A DNA stretch of 64,000 nucleotides from Hydractinia symbiolongicarpus (Eukaryota; Cnidaria; Hydrozoa; Anthoathecata; Hydractiniidae), in contig NC_079882.1 of assembly GCF_029227915.1 (NCBI RefSeq), positions 31,860,001 through 31,924,000 of the forward strand. Reading direction: 5' to 3'. A model generated the notes under the pieces. That model worked only from the letters and a program-made list of their open reading frames with translations. It was not told where the DNA came from and ran no database searches. A program made the translations under genes and the position numbers. Each line of letters opens with the position of its first letter. Positions within the stretch are counted from its first letter, which is position 1. Shown piece after piece: positions 25,290-38,767 of the stretch.

Positions 25290-27752
25290 CCATCAAAAAT
25301 GAAAACATTTTTGAAAACTACAATTCTCATGCGTTTTAGTGGTGAAAAAATAATATAAAAAATCGTTCGGGAAATGAGTTTACTCACAGGGTACTTTCTT
25401 TGTATACATTCGACTATACGGGCCATGCCCGAGATTTACGGGAAATCGCGGGTTTTCGTTTGCCGGCGATTAAACCTCTTTCATTCAGCGTCCCATCAAA
25501 AATGAAAACATTTTTGAAAACTACAAGTCTCATGCGTTTTAGTGGTAAAAAGATAATTTAAAAAATCGTTTTGGAAATGAGTTTACTCACAGGGTACTTT
25601 CTTTGTATACATTCGACTATACGGGCCAAGCCCGGGATTTACGGGAAATGGCGGGTTTTCGTTTGCCGGCGATTAAACTTCTTTTATTCAGCGTCTCATC
25701 AAAAATGAAAACATTTTTAAAAATTACAAGTCTCATGCGTTTTAGTGGTGAAAAAATAATTTAAAAAATCGTTCGGAAAATGAGTTTACTCCCTGGGTAC
25801 TTTCTTTGTAAACTTTTGACTATACGGGCCGAGTGCGGGGTTTACGGGAAATGCCGGGTTTTCGTTTGCCGGCGATTAAACTTCTTTTATTCAGCGTCTC
25901 ATCAAAAATGAAAACATTTTTGAAAACTACAAGTCTCATGGGCTTTAGTGGTGAAATAATAATTTAAAAAATCGTTCGGGAAATGAGTTTACACCCTGGG
26001 TACTTTCTTTGTATACTTTTGACTATACGGGCCGAGTCCGGGATTTACGGGAAATCGCAGGTTTTCGTTTGCCAGCGATTAAACTTCTTTTATTCAGTGT
26101 CTCATCAAAAATGAAAACATTTTTGAATACTACAAGTCTCATGCGTTTTAGTGGTGAAAAAATAATTTAAAAAATCGTTCTGGAAATGAGTTTACTCACA
26201 GGGTACTTTCTTTGTATACATTCGACTATACGGGCCAAGCCCGGGATTTACGGGAAATCGTGGGTTTTCGTTTGCCGGCGATTAAACTTCTTTTATTCAG
26301 CGTCTCATCAAAAATGAAAACATTTTTGAAAACTACAAGTCTCATGCGCTTTAGTGGTGAAAAGATAATTTAAAAAATCGTTCGGGAAATGAGTTTACAC
26401 CCTGGTTACTTTCTTTGTATACTTTTGACTTTACAGGCCGAGTCTGGGATTTACGGAAATTGCAGGTTTTCGTTTGCCGGCGTTTAAACCTCTTTCATTA
26501 AGCGTCTCATCAAAAATGAAAACATTTTTAAAAACTACAATTCTCATGCGTTTTAGTGGTGAAAAAATAATATAAAAAATCGTTCGGGAAATGAGTTTAC
26601 TCACAGGGTACTTTCTTTGTATACATTCGACTATACGGGCCATGCCCGAGATTTACGGGAAATCGCGGGTTTTCGTTTGCCGGCGATTAAACCTCTTTCA
26701 TTCAGCGTCCCATCAAAAATGAAAACATTTTTGAAAACTACAAGTCTCATGCGTTTTAGTGGTAAAAAGATAATTTAAAAAATCGTTTTGGAAATGAGTT
26801 TACTCACAGGGTACTTTCTTTGTATACATTCGACTATACGGGCCAAGCCCGGGATTTACGGGAAATGGCGGGTTTTCGTTTGCCGGCGATTAAACTTCTT
26901 TTATTCAGCGTCTCATCAAAAATGAAAACATTTTTAAAAATTACAAGTCTCATGCGTTTTAGTGGTGAAAAAATAATTTAAAAAATCGTTCGGAAAATGA
27001 GTTTACTCCCTGGGTACTTTCTTTGTAAACTTTTGACTATACGGGCCGAGTGCGGGGTTTACGGGAAATGCCGGGTTTTCGTTTGCCGGCGATTAAACTT
27101 CTTTTATTCAGCGTCTCATCAAAAATGAAAACATTTTTGAAAACTACAAGTCTCATGGGCTTTAGTGGTGAAATAATAATTTAAAAAATCGTTCGGAAAA
27201 TGAGTTTACACCCTGGGTACTTTCTTTGTATACTTTTGACTATACGGGCCGAGTCCAGGATTTACGGGAAATCGCAGGTTTTCGTTTGCCAGCGATTAAA
27301 CTTCTTTTATTCAGTGTCTCATCAAAAAAGAAAACATTTTTGAAAACTACAAGTCTCATGCGTTTTAGTGGTGAAAAAATAATTTAAAAAATCGTTCTGG
27401 AAATGAGTTTACTCACAGGGTACTTTCTTTGTATACATTCGACTATACGGGCCAAGCCCGGGATTTACGGGAAATCGTGGGTTTTCGTTTGCCGGCGATT
27501 AAACTTCTTTTATTCAGCCTCTCATCAAAAATGAAAACATTTTTGAAAACTACAAGTCTCATGCGCTTTAGTGGTGAAAAGATAATTTAAAAAATCGTTC
27601 GGGAAATGAGTTTACACCCTGGTTACTTTCTTTGTATACTTTTGACTTTACAGGCCGAGTCTGGGATTTACGGAAATTGCAGGTTTTCGTTTGCCGGCGT
27701 TTAAACCTCTTTCATTAAGCGTCTCATCAAAAATGAAAACATTTTTAAAAAC
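25290..27752 (+). repeat. 6-mer HOR, 1,217 bp x 2
   Basis: 25290-26506 is repeated as 26507-27752 with single-base differences. Marks: GGCCATGCCCGAG at 25421 and 26638, GAGTGCGGGG at 25831 and 27048, CATGCGCTTTAGTGG near 26343 and 27560, CACCCTGGTTAC near 26397 and 27614. The period is 6 x 203 minus 1. Confidence 0.93.
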
Positions 27753-28184
27753 TACAAGTCTCATGCGTTTTAGAGATGAAAAGATAATTTAAAAAATCGT
27801 TCGGGAAATGAGTTTACACCCTGGTTACTTTCTTTGTATACTTTTGACTTTACAGGCCGAGTCTGGGATTTACGGAAATTGCAGGTTTTCGTTTGCCGGC
27901 GTTCAAACCTCTTTCATTAAGCGTCTCATCAAAAATGAAAACATTTTTGAAAACTACAAGTCTCGTGCGTTATAGTGGTGAAAACATAATTTAGAAAATC
28001 GTTCTGGAAATGAGTTTACTCACAGGGTACTTTCTTTGTATACATTCGACTATACGGGCCAAGCCCGGGATTTACGGGAAATCGCGGGTTTTCGTTTGCC
28101 GGCGATTAAACTTCTTTTATTCAGCGTCTCATTAAAAATGAAAACATTTTTAAAAACTACAAGTCTCATGCGTTTTAGAGATGA
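27753..28184 (+). repeat. Junction monomers, GAGATGAAAAG type
   Basis: Two monomers carrying TTTTAGAGATGAAAAGAT ends and a TTTAGAAAATCG junction join the 6-mer block to the next 8-mer block. They resemble 19.68-19.93 kb and 21.7-21.95 kb. Confidence 0.78.
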
Positions 28185-30620
28185 AAAGATAATTTAAAAA
28201 ATCGTTCGGGAAATGAGTTTACACCCTGGGTACTTTCTTTGTATACTTTTGACTTTACAGGGAAAGTCTGGGATTTACGGGAAATCGCAGGTTATCGTTT
28301 GCCGGCGTTTAAACCTCTTTCATTAAGCGTCTCATCAAAAATGAAAACATTTTTGAAAACTACAAGTCTCGTGCGTTTTAGTGGTAAAAAGATAATTTAA
28401 AAAATCGTTCTGGAAATGAGTTTACTCACAGGGTACTTTCTTTGTATACATTCGACTATACGGGCCAAGCCCGGGATTTACGGGAAATCGCGGGTTTTCG
28501 TTTGCCGGCGATTAAACTTCTTTTATTCAGCGTCTCATTAAAAATGAAAACATTTTTGAAAACTACAAGTCTCATGCGTTTTAGAGATGAAATGATAATT
28601 TAAAAAATCGTTCGGGAAATGAGTTTACACCCTGGGTACTTTCTTTGTATACTTTTGACTTTACAGGGCGAGTCTGGGATTTACGGGAAAACGCAGGTTC
28701 TCGTTTGCCGGCGATTAAACCTCTTTCATTAAGCGTCTCATCAAAAATGAAAACATTTTTGAAAACTACAAGTCTCATGCGTTTTAGTGGTAAAAAGATA
28801 ATTTAAAAAATCGTTTTGGAAATGAGTTTACTCACAGGGTACTTTCTTTGTATACATTCGACTATACGGGCCAAGCCCGGGATTTACGGGAAATGGCGGG
28901 TTTTCGTTTGCCGGCGATTAAACTTCTTTTATTCAGCGTCTCATCAAAAATGAAAACATTTTTGAAAATTACAAGTCTCATGCGTTTTAGTGGTGAAAAA
29001 ATAATTTAAAAAATCGTTCGGAAAATGAGTTTACTCCCTGGGTACTTTCTTTGTAAACTTTTGACTATACGGGCCGAGTGCGGGGTTTACGGGAAATGCC
29101 GGGTTTTCGTTTGCCGGCGATTAAACTTCTTTTATTCAGCGTCTCATCAAAAATGAAAACATTTTTGAAAACTACAAGTCTCATGGGCTTTAGTGGTGAA
29201 ATAATAATTTAAAAAATCGTTCGGGAAATGAGTTTACACCCTGGGTACTTTCTTTGTATACTTTTGACTATACGGGCCGAGTCCGGGATTTACGGGAAAT
29301 CGCAGGTTTTCGTTTGCCAGCGATTAAACTTCTTTTATTCAGTGTCTCATCAAAAATGAAAACATTTTTGAAAACTACAAGTCTCATGCGTTTTAGTGGT
29401 GAAAAAATAATTTAAAAAATCGTTCTGGAAATGAGTTTACTCACAGGGTACTTTCTTTGTATACATTCGACTATACGGGTCAAGCCCGGGATTTATGGGA
29501 AATCGTGGGTTTTCGTTTGCCGGCGATTAAACTTCTTTTATTCAGCGTCTCATCAAAAATGAAAACATTTTTGAAAACTACAAGTCTCATGCGCTTTAGT
29601 GGTGAAAAGATAATTTAAAAAATCGTTCGGGAAATGAGTTTACACCCTGGTTACTTTCTTTGTATACTTTTGACTTTACAGGCCGAGTCTGGGATTTACG
29701 GAAATTGCAGGTTTTCGTTTGCCGGCGTTTAAACCTCTTTCATTAAGCGTCTCATCAAAAATGAAAACATTTTTAAAAACTACAAGTCTCATGCGTTTTA
29801 GTGGTGAAAAAATAATTTAAAAAATCGTTCGGGAAATGAGTTTACACCCTGGGTACTTTCTTTGTATACTTTTGACTTTACAGGGAGAGTCTGGGATTTA
29901 CGGGAAATCGCAGGTTATCGTTTGCCGGCGTTTAAACCTCTTTCATTAAGCGTCTCATCAAAAATGAAAACATTTTTGAAAACTACAAGTCTCGTGCGTT
30001 TTAGTGGTAAAAAGATAATTTAAAAAATCGTTCTGGAAATGAGTTTACTCACAGGGTACTTTCTTTGTATACATTCGACTATACGGGCCAAGCCCGGGAT
30101 TTACGGGAAATCGCGGGTTTTCGTTTGCCGGCGATTAAACTTCTTTTATTCAGCGTCTCATTAAAAATGAAAACATTTTTGAAAACTACAAGTCTCATGC
30201 GTTTTAGAGATGAAAAGATAATTTAAAAAATCGTTCGGGAAATGAGTTTACACCCTGGGTACTTTCTTTGTATACTTTTGACTTTACAGGGCGAGTCTGG
30301 GATTTACGGGAAAACGCAGGTTCTCGTTTGCCGGCGATTAAACCTCTTTCATTAAGCGTCTCATCAAAAATGAAAACATTTTTGAAAACTACAAGTCTCA
30401 TGCGTTTTAGTGGTAAAAAGATAATTTAAAAAATCGTTTTGGAAATGAGTTTACTCACAGGGTACTTTCTTTGTATACATTCGACTATACGGGCCAAGCC
30501 CGGGATTTACGGGAAATGGCGGGTTTTCGTTTGCCGGCGATTAAACTTCTTTTATTCAGCGTCTCATCAAAAATGAAAACATTTTTGAAAATTACAAGTC
30601 TCATGCGTTTTAGTGGTGAA
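28185..30620 (+). repeat. 8-mer HOR, 1,623 bp x 1.5
   Basis: 28185-29000 matches 29808-30620. Marks: GTCTGGGATTTACGGG with GGTTATCG near 28291 and 29914, CTCATTAAAAATG near 28537 and 30160, GAAAACGCAGGTTCTCG near 28687 and 30310, and a GTTTTGGAAA head near 28810 and 30433. The part in between (29.0-29.8 kb) is another copy of the GAGTGCGGGG cassette (29076). Confidence 0.9.
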
Positions 30621-30699
30621 ATAATAATTTAAAAAATCGTTCGGGAATTGAGTTTACACCCTGGGTACTTTCTTTGTATACTTTTGACTATACGGGCCG

Positions 30700-32633
30700 A
30701 GTCCGGGATTTACGGGAAATCGCAGGTTTTCGTTTGCCAGCGATTAAACTTCTTTTATTCAGTGTCTCATCAAAAATGAAAACATTTTTGAAAACTACAA
30801 GTCTCATGCGTTTTAGTGGTGAAAAAATATTTTAAAAAATCGTTCTGGAAATGAGTTTACTCACAGGGTACTTTCTTTGTATACATTCGACTATACGGGC
30901 CAAGCCCGGGATTTACGGGAAATCGCGGGTTTTCGTTTGCCGGCGATTAAACTTCTTTTATTCAGCGTCTCATCAAAAATGAAAACATTTTTAAAAACTA
31001 CAAGTCTCATGCGTTTTAGTGGTGAAAAAATAATTTAAAAAATCGTTCGGGAAATGAGTTTACTCCCTGGGTACTTTCTTTGTATACTTTTGATTATACG
31101 GGCCGAGTCCGGGGTTTACGGGAAATGGCGGATTTTCGTTTGCCGGCGATTAAACTTCTTTTATTCAGCGTCTCATCAAAAATGAAAACATTTTTGAAAA
31201 CTACAAGTCTCATGCGTTTTAGTGGTGAAAAGATAATTTAAAAAATCGTTCGGGAAATGAGTTTACACCCTGGTTACTTTCTTTGTATACTTTTGACTTT
31301 ACAGAGCGAGTCTGGGATTTACGGGAAAACGCAGGTTATAGTTTGCCGGCGATTAAACCTCTTTCATTAAGCGTCTCATCAAAAATGAAAACATTTTTGA
31401 AAACTACAAGTCTCATGCGTTTTAGTGGTGAAAAAATAATTTAAAAAATCGTTCGGGAAATGAGTTTACTCCCTCGGTACTTTCTTTGTATACTTTTGAT
31501 TATACGGGCCGAGTCCGGGGTTTACGGGAAATGGCGGATTTTCGTTTGCCGGCGATTAAACTTCTTTTATTCAGCGTCTCATCAAAAATGAAAACATTTT
31601 TGAAAACTACAAGTCTCATGCGTTTTAGTGGTGAAAAGATAATTTAAAAAATCGTTCGGGAAATGAGTTTACACCCTGGTTACTTTCTTTGTATACTTTT
31701 GACTTTACAGAGCGAGTCTGGGATTTACGGGAAAACGCAGGTTATCGTTTGCCGGCGATTAAACCTCTTTCATTAAGCGTCTCATCAAAAATGAAAACAT
31801 TTTTGAAAACTACAAGTCTCATGCGTTTTAGTGGTAAAAAGATAATTTAAAAAATCGTTTTGGAAATGAGTTTACTCACAGGGTACTTTCTTTGTATACA
31901 TTCGACTATACGGGCCAAGCCCGGGATTTACGGGAAATCGCAGGTTTTCGTTTGCCAGCGATTAAACTTCTTTTATTCAGTGTCTCATCAAAAATGAAAA
32001 CATTTTTGAAAACTACAAGTCTCATGCGTTTTAGTGGTGAAAAAATAATTTAAAAAATCGTTCTGGAAATGAGTTTACTCACAGGGTACTTTCTTTGTAT
32101 ACATTCGACTCTACGGGCCAAGCCCGGGATTTACGGGAAATCGCGGGTTTTCGTTTGCCGGCGATTAAACTTCTTTTATTCAGCGTCTCATCAAAAATGA
32201 AAACATTTTTAAAAACTACAAGTCTCATGCGTTTTAGTGGTGAAAAAATAATTTAAAAAATCGTTCGGGAAATGAGTTTACTCCCTGGGTACTTTCTTTG
32301 TATACTTTTGATTATACGGGCCGAGTCCGGGGTTTACGGGAAATGGCGGATTTTCGTTTGCCGGCGATTAAACTTCTTTTATTCAGCGTCTCATCAAAAA
32401 TGAAAACATTTTTGAAAACTACAAGTCTCATGCGTTTTAGTGGTGAAAAGATAATTTAAAAAATCGTTCGGGAAATGAGTTTACACCCTGGTTACTTTCT
32501 TTGTATACTTTTGACTTTACAGAGCGAGTCTGGGATTTACGGGAAAACGCAGGTTATCGTTTGCCGGCGATTAAACCTCTTTCATTAAGCGTCTCATCAA
32601 AAATGAAAACATTTTTGAAAACTACAAGTCTCA
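30700..32633 (+). repeat. Nested HOR: 406-bp dimer within a 1,218-bp 6-mer
   Basis: ACAGAGCGAGTC occurs at 31301, 31707 and 32519, and GGCGGATTTTCG near 31127, 31533 and 32346, giving spacings of 406 and 812. The dimer 30975-31833 is tandem. In addition, 31921-32633 copies 30703-31415 at 1,218 bp. This region therefore records two successive rounds of amplification at different scales. Confidence 0.88.
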
Positions 32634-33429
32634 TGGGCTTTAGTGGTGAAATAATAATTTAAAAAATCGTTCGGGAATTGAGTTTACACCCTGGGTACTT
32701 TCTTTGTATACTTTTGACTATACGGGCCAAGCCCGGGATTTACGGGAAATGGCGGGTTTTCGTTTGCCGGCGATTAAACTTCTTTTATTCAGCGTCTCAT
32801 CAAAAATGAAAACATTTTTGAAAATTACAAGTCTCATGCGTTTTAGTGGTGAAAAAATAATTTAAAAAATCGTTCGGAAAATAAGTTTACTCCCTGGGTA
32901 CTTTCTTTGTAAACTTTTGACTATACGGGCCGAGTGCGGGATTTACGGGAAATCGCGGGTTTTCGTTTGCCGGCGATTAAATTCTTTTATTCAGCGTCTC
33001 ATCAAAAATGAAAACATTTTTGAAAACTACAAGTCTCATGCGTTTTAGTGGTGAAAAGATAATTTAAAAAATCGTTCGGGAAATGAGTTTACACCCTGGT
33101 TACTTTCTTTGTATACTTTTGACTTTACAGAGCGAGTCTGGGATTTACGGGAAAACGCAGGTTATCGTTTGCCGGCGATTAAACCTCTTTCATTAAGCGT
33201 CTCATCAAAAATGAAAACATTTTTGAAAACTACAAGTCTCATGCGTTTTAGTGGTAAAAAGATAATTTAAAAAATCGTTTTGGAAATGAGTTTACTCACA
33301 GGGTACTTTCTTTGTATACATTCGACTATACGGGCCAAGCCCGGGATTTACGGGAAATGGCGGGTTTTCGTTTGCCAGCGATTAAACTTCTTTTATTCAG
33401 TGTCTCATCAAAAATGAAAACATTTTTAA
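32634..33429 (+). repeat. Mosaic monomers before the 4-mer block
   Basis: About four monomers. A GAGTGCGGG monomer near 32933 has lost one base in GCGATTAAATTC near 32975. A copy of the ACAGAGCGAG monomer at 33127 and the following GTTTTGGAAA head match 31.6-31.9 kb at offset 1,420. Confidence 0.8.
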
Positions 33430-36400
33430 AAACTACAAGTCTCATGCGTTTTAGTGGTGTAAAAATAATTTAAAAAATCGTTCGGGAAATGAGTTTACTC
33501 CCTGGGTACTTTATTTGTATACTTTTGACTATACGGGCCGAGTCCGGGATTTACGGGAAGTCGCAGGTTTTTGTTTGCCGGCGATTAAACTTCTTTTATT
33601 CAGCGTCTCATCAAAAATGAAAACATTTTTGAAAACTACAAGTCTCATGCGTTTTAGTGGTGAAAAGATAATTTAAAAAATCGTTCGGGAAACGAGTTTA
33701 CACCCTGGGTACTTTCTTTGTATACTTTTGACTTTACAGGCCGAGTCTGGGATTTACAGGAAATCGCAGGTTTTCGTTTGCCGGCGTTTAAACTTCTTTT
33801 ATTCAGCGTCTCATCAAAAATGAAAACAAGATTGAAGACTACAAGTCTCATCCGTTTTAGTGGTGAAAAAATAATTTAAAGAATCGTTCGGGAAATAAGT
33901 TTACTCCCTGGGTACTTTCTTTGTATACTTTTGATTATACGGGCCGAGTCCGGGTTTTACGGGAAATGGCGGGTTTTCGTTTGCCGGCGATTAAACTTCT
34001 TTTATTCAATGTCTCATCAAAAATGAAAACATTTTTAAAAACTACAAGTCTCATGCGTTTTAGTGGTGAAAAGATAATTTAAAAAATTGTTTTGGAAATG
34101 AGTTTACTCACAGGGAACTTTCTTTTTATACATTCGACTATACGGGCCAAGCCCGGGATTTACGGGAAATCACGGGTTTTCGTTTGCCGGCGATTAAACC
34201 ACTTTCATTAAGCGTCTCATCAAAAATGAAAACATTTCTGAAAACTACAAGTCTCATGCGTTTTAGTGGTGGAAAAATAATTTAAAAAATCGTTCGGGAA
34301 ATGAGTTTACTCCCTGGGTACTTTATTTGTATACTTTTGACTATACGGGCCGAGTCCGGGATTTACGGAAAGTCGCAGGTTTTTGTTTGCCGGCGATTAA
34401 ACTTCTTTTATTCAGCGTCTCATCAAAAATGAAAACATTTTTGAAAACTACAAGTGTCATGCGTTTTAGTGGTGAAAATATAATTTAAAAAATCGTTCGG
34501 GAAATGAGTTTACACCCTGGGTACTTTCTTTGTATACTTTTGACTTTACAGGCCGAGTCTGGGATTTACGGGAAATCGCAGGTTTTCGTTTCCCGGCGTT
34601 TAAACTTCTTTTATTCAGCGTCTCATCAAAAATGAAAACAAGTTTGAAGACTTCAAGTCTCATGCGTTTTAGTGGTGAAAAAATAATTTAAAAAATCGTT
34701 CGGAAAATGAGTTTACTCCCTGTGCACTTTCTTTGTATACTTTTGACTATACGGGCCAAGCCCGGGTTTTACGGGAAATGGCGGGTTTTCGTTTGCCGGC
34801 GATTAAACTTCTTTTATTCAGTGTCTCATCAAAAATGAAAACATTTTTAAAAACTACAAGTCTCATGCGTTTTAGTGGTGAAAAGATAATTTAAAAAATT
34901 GTTTTGGAAATGAGTTTACTCACAGGGAACTTTCTTTTTATACATTCGACTATACGGGCCAAGCCCGGGATTTACGGGAAATCACGGGTTTTCGTTTGCC
35001 GGCGATTAAACCACTTTCATTAAGCGTCTCATCAAAAATGAGAACATTTCTGAAAACTACAAGTCTCATGCGTTTTAGTGGTGGAAAAATAATTTAAAAA
35101 ATCGTTCGGGAAATGAGTTTACTCCCTGGGTACTTTATTTGTATACTTTTGACTATACGGGCCGAGTCCGGGATTTACGGAAAGTCGCAGGTTTTTGTTT
35201 GCCGGCGAATAAACTTCTTTTATTCAGCGTCTCATCAAAAATGAAAACATTTTTGAAAACTACAAGTCTCATGCGTTTTAGTGGTGAAAATATAATTTAA
35301 AAAATCGTTCGGGAAATGAGTTTACACCCTGGGTACTTTCTTTGTATACTTTTGACTTTACAGGCCGAGTCTGGGATTTACGGGAAATCGCAGGTTTTCG
35401 TTTCCCGGCGTTTAAACTTCTTTTATTCAGCGTCTCATCAAAAATGAAAACAAGTTTGAAGACTTCAAGTCTCATGCGTTTTAGTGGTGAAAAAATAATT
35501 TAAAAAATCGTTCGGAAAATGAGTTTACTCCCTGTGCACTTTCTTTGCATACTTTTGACTATACGGGCCAAGCCCGGGATTTGCGGGAATTCGCGGGTTT
35601 TGGTTTGCCGGCAATTAAACTTCTTTTATTCAGCGTCTCATCAAAAATGAAAACATTTTTGAAAACTACAAGTCTTATGCGTTTTAGTGGTGAAAAGATA
35701 ATTTAAAAAATCGTTTTGGAAATGAGTTTACTCACAGGGTACTTTCTTTATATACATTCGACTATACGGGCCAAGCCCGGGATTTACGGGAAATCACGGG
35801 TTTTCGTTTGCCGGCGATTAAACCACTTTCATTAAGCGTCTCATCAAAAATGAAAACATTTCTGAAAACTACAAGTCTCATGCGTTTTAGTGGTGGAAAA
35901 ATAATTTAAAAAATCGTTCGGGAAATGAGTTTACTCCCTGGGTACTTTATTTGTATACTTTTGACTATACGGGCCGAGTCCGGGATTTACGGAAAGTCGC
36001 AGGTTTTTGTTTGCCGGCGATTAAACTTCTTTTATTCAGCGTCTCATCAAAAATGAAAACATTTTTGAAAACTACAAGTCTCATGCGTTTTAGTGGTGAA
36101 AATATAATTTAAAAAATCGTTCGGGAAATGAGTTTACACCCTGGGTACTTTCTTTGTATACTTTTGACTTTACAGGCCGAGTCTGGGATTTACGGGAAAT
36201 CGCAGGTTTTCCGTTTCCCGGCGTTTAAACTTCTTTTATTCAGCGTCTCATCAAAAATGAAAACAAGTTTGAAGACTTCAAGTCTCATGCGTTTTAGTGG
36301 TGAAAAAATAATTTAAAAAATCGTTCGGAAAATGAGTTTACTCCCTGTGCACTTTCTTTGTATACTTTTGACTATACGGGCCAAGCCCGGGATTTTCGGG

Positions 36401-37260
36401 AATTCGCGGGTTTTCGTTTGCCGGCAATTAAACTTCTTTTATTCAGCGTCTCATCAAAAATGAAAACATTTTTGAAAACTACAAGTCTTATGCGTTTTAG
36501 TGGTGAAAAGATAATTTAAAAAATCGTTTTGGAAATGAGTTTACTCACAGGGTACTTTCTTTGTATACATTCGACTATACGGGCCAAGCCCGGGATTTAC
36601 GGGAAATCACGGGTTTTCGTTTGCCGGCGATTAAACCACTTTCATTAAGCGTCTCATCAAAAATGAAAACATTTCTGAAAACTACAAGTCTCATGCGTTT
36701 TAGTGGAGGAAAAATAATTTAAAAAATCGTTCGGGAAATGAGTTTACTCCCTGGGTACTTTATTTGTATACTTTTGACTATACGTGCCGAGTCCGGGATT
36801 TACGGGAAGTCGCAGGTTTTCGTTTGCCGGCGTTTAAACTTCTTTTATTCAGCGTCTCATCAAAAATGAAAACATTTTTGAAAACTACAAGTCTCATGCG
36901 TTTTAGTGGTGAAGAGATAATTTAAAAAATCGTTCGGGAAATGAGTTTACACCTTGGGTACTTTCTTTGTATACTTTTGACTTTACAGGCCGAGTCTGGG
37001 ATTTACGGGAAATCGCAGGTTTTCGTTTGCCGGCGTTTAAACTTCTTTTATACAGCGTCTCATCAAAAATGAAAACAAGTTTGAAGACTACAAGTCTCAT
37101 CCGTTTTAGTGGTGAACAAATAATTTAAAAAATCGTTCGGGAAATAAGTTTACTCCCTGGGTAGTTTCTTTGTATACTTTTGATTATACGGGCCGAGTCC
37201 GGGTTTTACGGGAAATGGCGGGTTTTCGTTTGCCGGCGATTAAACTTCTTTTTTTCAGCG
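33430..37260 (+). repeat. 4-mer HOR, 812 bp x 4.7
   Basis: The mark ACTTTATTTGTATAC (in place of CTTTCTTTG) places TTATTT at 33511, 34323, 35135, 35947 and 36760, spaced 812, 812, 812 and 813. The order of each unit is an A monomer with TTTATTTG, a C monomer with AACAAGTTTGAAGAC, an A monomer, then a B monomer with AAATCACGGG and AACCACTTTCATTAAGCG. The one-base excess in the last spacing is an extra C in GGTTTTCCGTTTCCC near 36211. Confidence 0.95.
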
Positions 37261-37329
37261 TCTCATTAAAAATGAAAACATTTTTGAAAACTACAAGTCT
37301 CATGCGTTTTAGTGGTGAAAATATAATTT

Positions 37330-37475
37330 AAAAAATCGTTCGGGAAATGAGTTTACACACTGGGTACTTTCTTTGTATACTTTTGACTTTACAGGGCGAG
37401 TCTGGGATTTACGGGAAATCGCAGGTTTTCGTTTGCCGGCGTTTAAACTTCTTTTTAGTGGTGAAAAAAAAATTT
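37330..37475 (+). repeat. Truncated C monomer, 146 bp (57-bp internal deletion)
   Basis: The monomer starts at 37330, and the next AAAAAATGG starts at 37476. After GTTTAAACTTC the sequence runs through five T straight into AGTGGTG. The segment from ATTCAGCG to ATGCG is missing, and the breakpoint lies in a T-run present at both ends (TTTT on each side). The next monomer starts AAAAAATGG instead of AAAAAATCG, a mark shared with the second truncated copy. Confidence 0.95.
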
Positions 37476-37880
37476 AAAAAATGGTTCGGGAAATGAGTTT
37501 ACTCCCTGGGTAATTTCTTTGTATACTTTTGATTATACGGGCCGAGTCCGGGGTTTACGGGAAATGGCGGTCGTTTGCCGGCGATTAAACTTCTTTTATT
37601 CAGCCTCTTATCAAAAATGAAAACATTTTTGAAAACTACAAGTTTCAAGCGTTTTAGTGGTGAAAAAATAATTTAAAAAATCGTTCGGGAAATGAGTTTA
37701 CTCCCTGGGTACTTTCTTTGTATACTTTTGATTATACGGGCCGAGTCCGGGTTTTACGGGAAATGGCGGGTTTTCGTTTGCCGGCGATTAAACTTCTTCT
37801 ATTCAGCGTCTCATTAAAAATGAAAACATTTTTGAAAACTACAAGTCTCATGCGTTTTAGTGGTGAAAAAATAATTTAAA
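37476..37880 (+). repeat. Two monomers after the truncated copy, first with 4-bp core deletion
   Basis: The monomer from 37476 carries CTGGGTAATTTC, GAGTCCGGGGTTTACGG and GGCGGTCGTTTGCC (four bases shorter than GGCGGGTTTTCG), plus CAGCCTCTTATC. The same set of marks is seen near 50295, 59220 and 63858 (in part), and near 60000. It is thus a recognisable minor subfamily. The 57-bp and 4-bp losses together explain the 61-bp shortfall in local HOR spacings. Confidence 0.88.
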
Positions 37881-38767
37881 GAATCGTTCGGGAAATAAGT
37901 TTACTCCCTGGGTACTTTCTTTGTATACTTTTGATTATACGGGCCGAGTCCGGGTTTTACGGGAAATGGCGGGTTTTCGTTTGCCGGCGATTAAACTTCT
38001 TTTATTCAGTGTCTCATCAAAAATGAAAACATTTTTAAAAACTACAAGTCTCATGCGTTTTAGTGGTGAAAAGATAATTTAAAAAATTGTTTTGGAAATG
38101 AGTTTACTCACAGGGAACTTTCTTTTTATACATTCGACTATACGGGCCAAGCCCGGGATTTACGGGAAATCACGGGTTTTCGTTTGCCGGCGATTAAACC
38201 ACTTTCATTAAGCGTCTCATCAAAAATGAAAACATTTCTGAAAACTACAAGTCTCATGCGTTTTAGTGGTGGAAAAATAATTTAAAAAATCGTTCGGGAA
38301 ATGAGTTTACTCCCTGGGTACTTTATTTGTATACTTTTGACTATACGGGCCGAGTCCGGGATTTACGGAAAGTCGCAGGTTTTTGTTTGCCGGCGATTAA
38401 ACTTCTTTTATTCAGCGTCTCATCAAAAATGAAAACATTTTTGAAAACTACAAGTCTCATGCGTTTTAGTGGTGAAAATATAATTTAAAAAATCGTTCGG
38501 GAAATGAGTTTACACCCTGGGTACTTTCTTTGTATACTTTTGACTTTACAGGCCGAGTCTGGGATTTACGGGAAATCGCAGGTTTTCGTTTCCCGGCGTT
38601 TAAACTTCTTTTATTCAGCGTCTCATCAAAAATGAAAACAAGTTTGAAGACTTGAAGTCTCATGCGTTTTAGTGGTGAAAAAATAATTTAAAAAATCGTT
38701 CGGAAAATGAGTTTACTCCCTGTGCACTTTCTTTGTATACTTTTGACTATACGGGCCAAGCCCGGGA
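37845..38767 (+). repeat. Copy of 33.85-34.77 kb at exactly 4,000 bp
   Basis: TTTAAAGAATCG occurs at about 33877 and 37877, and the following GGGAACTTTCTTTTTATAC, AAATCACGGG, TTTATTTG and C monomer marks repeat at 4,000 bp. 4,000 equals 20 x 203 minus 60, the shortage being essentially the 61 bp of deletions just upstream. Confidence 0.9.

Noticed and set aside
37330-37475. Short monomers as transposon insertion/excision sites
   Set aside because: There is no target-site duplication, terminal inverted repeat or inserted sequence. The junction is a simple deletion at a short T-run shared by both sides.
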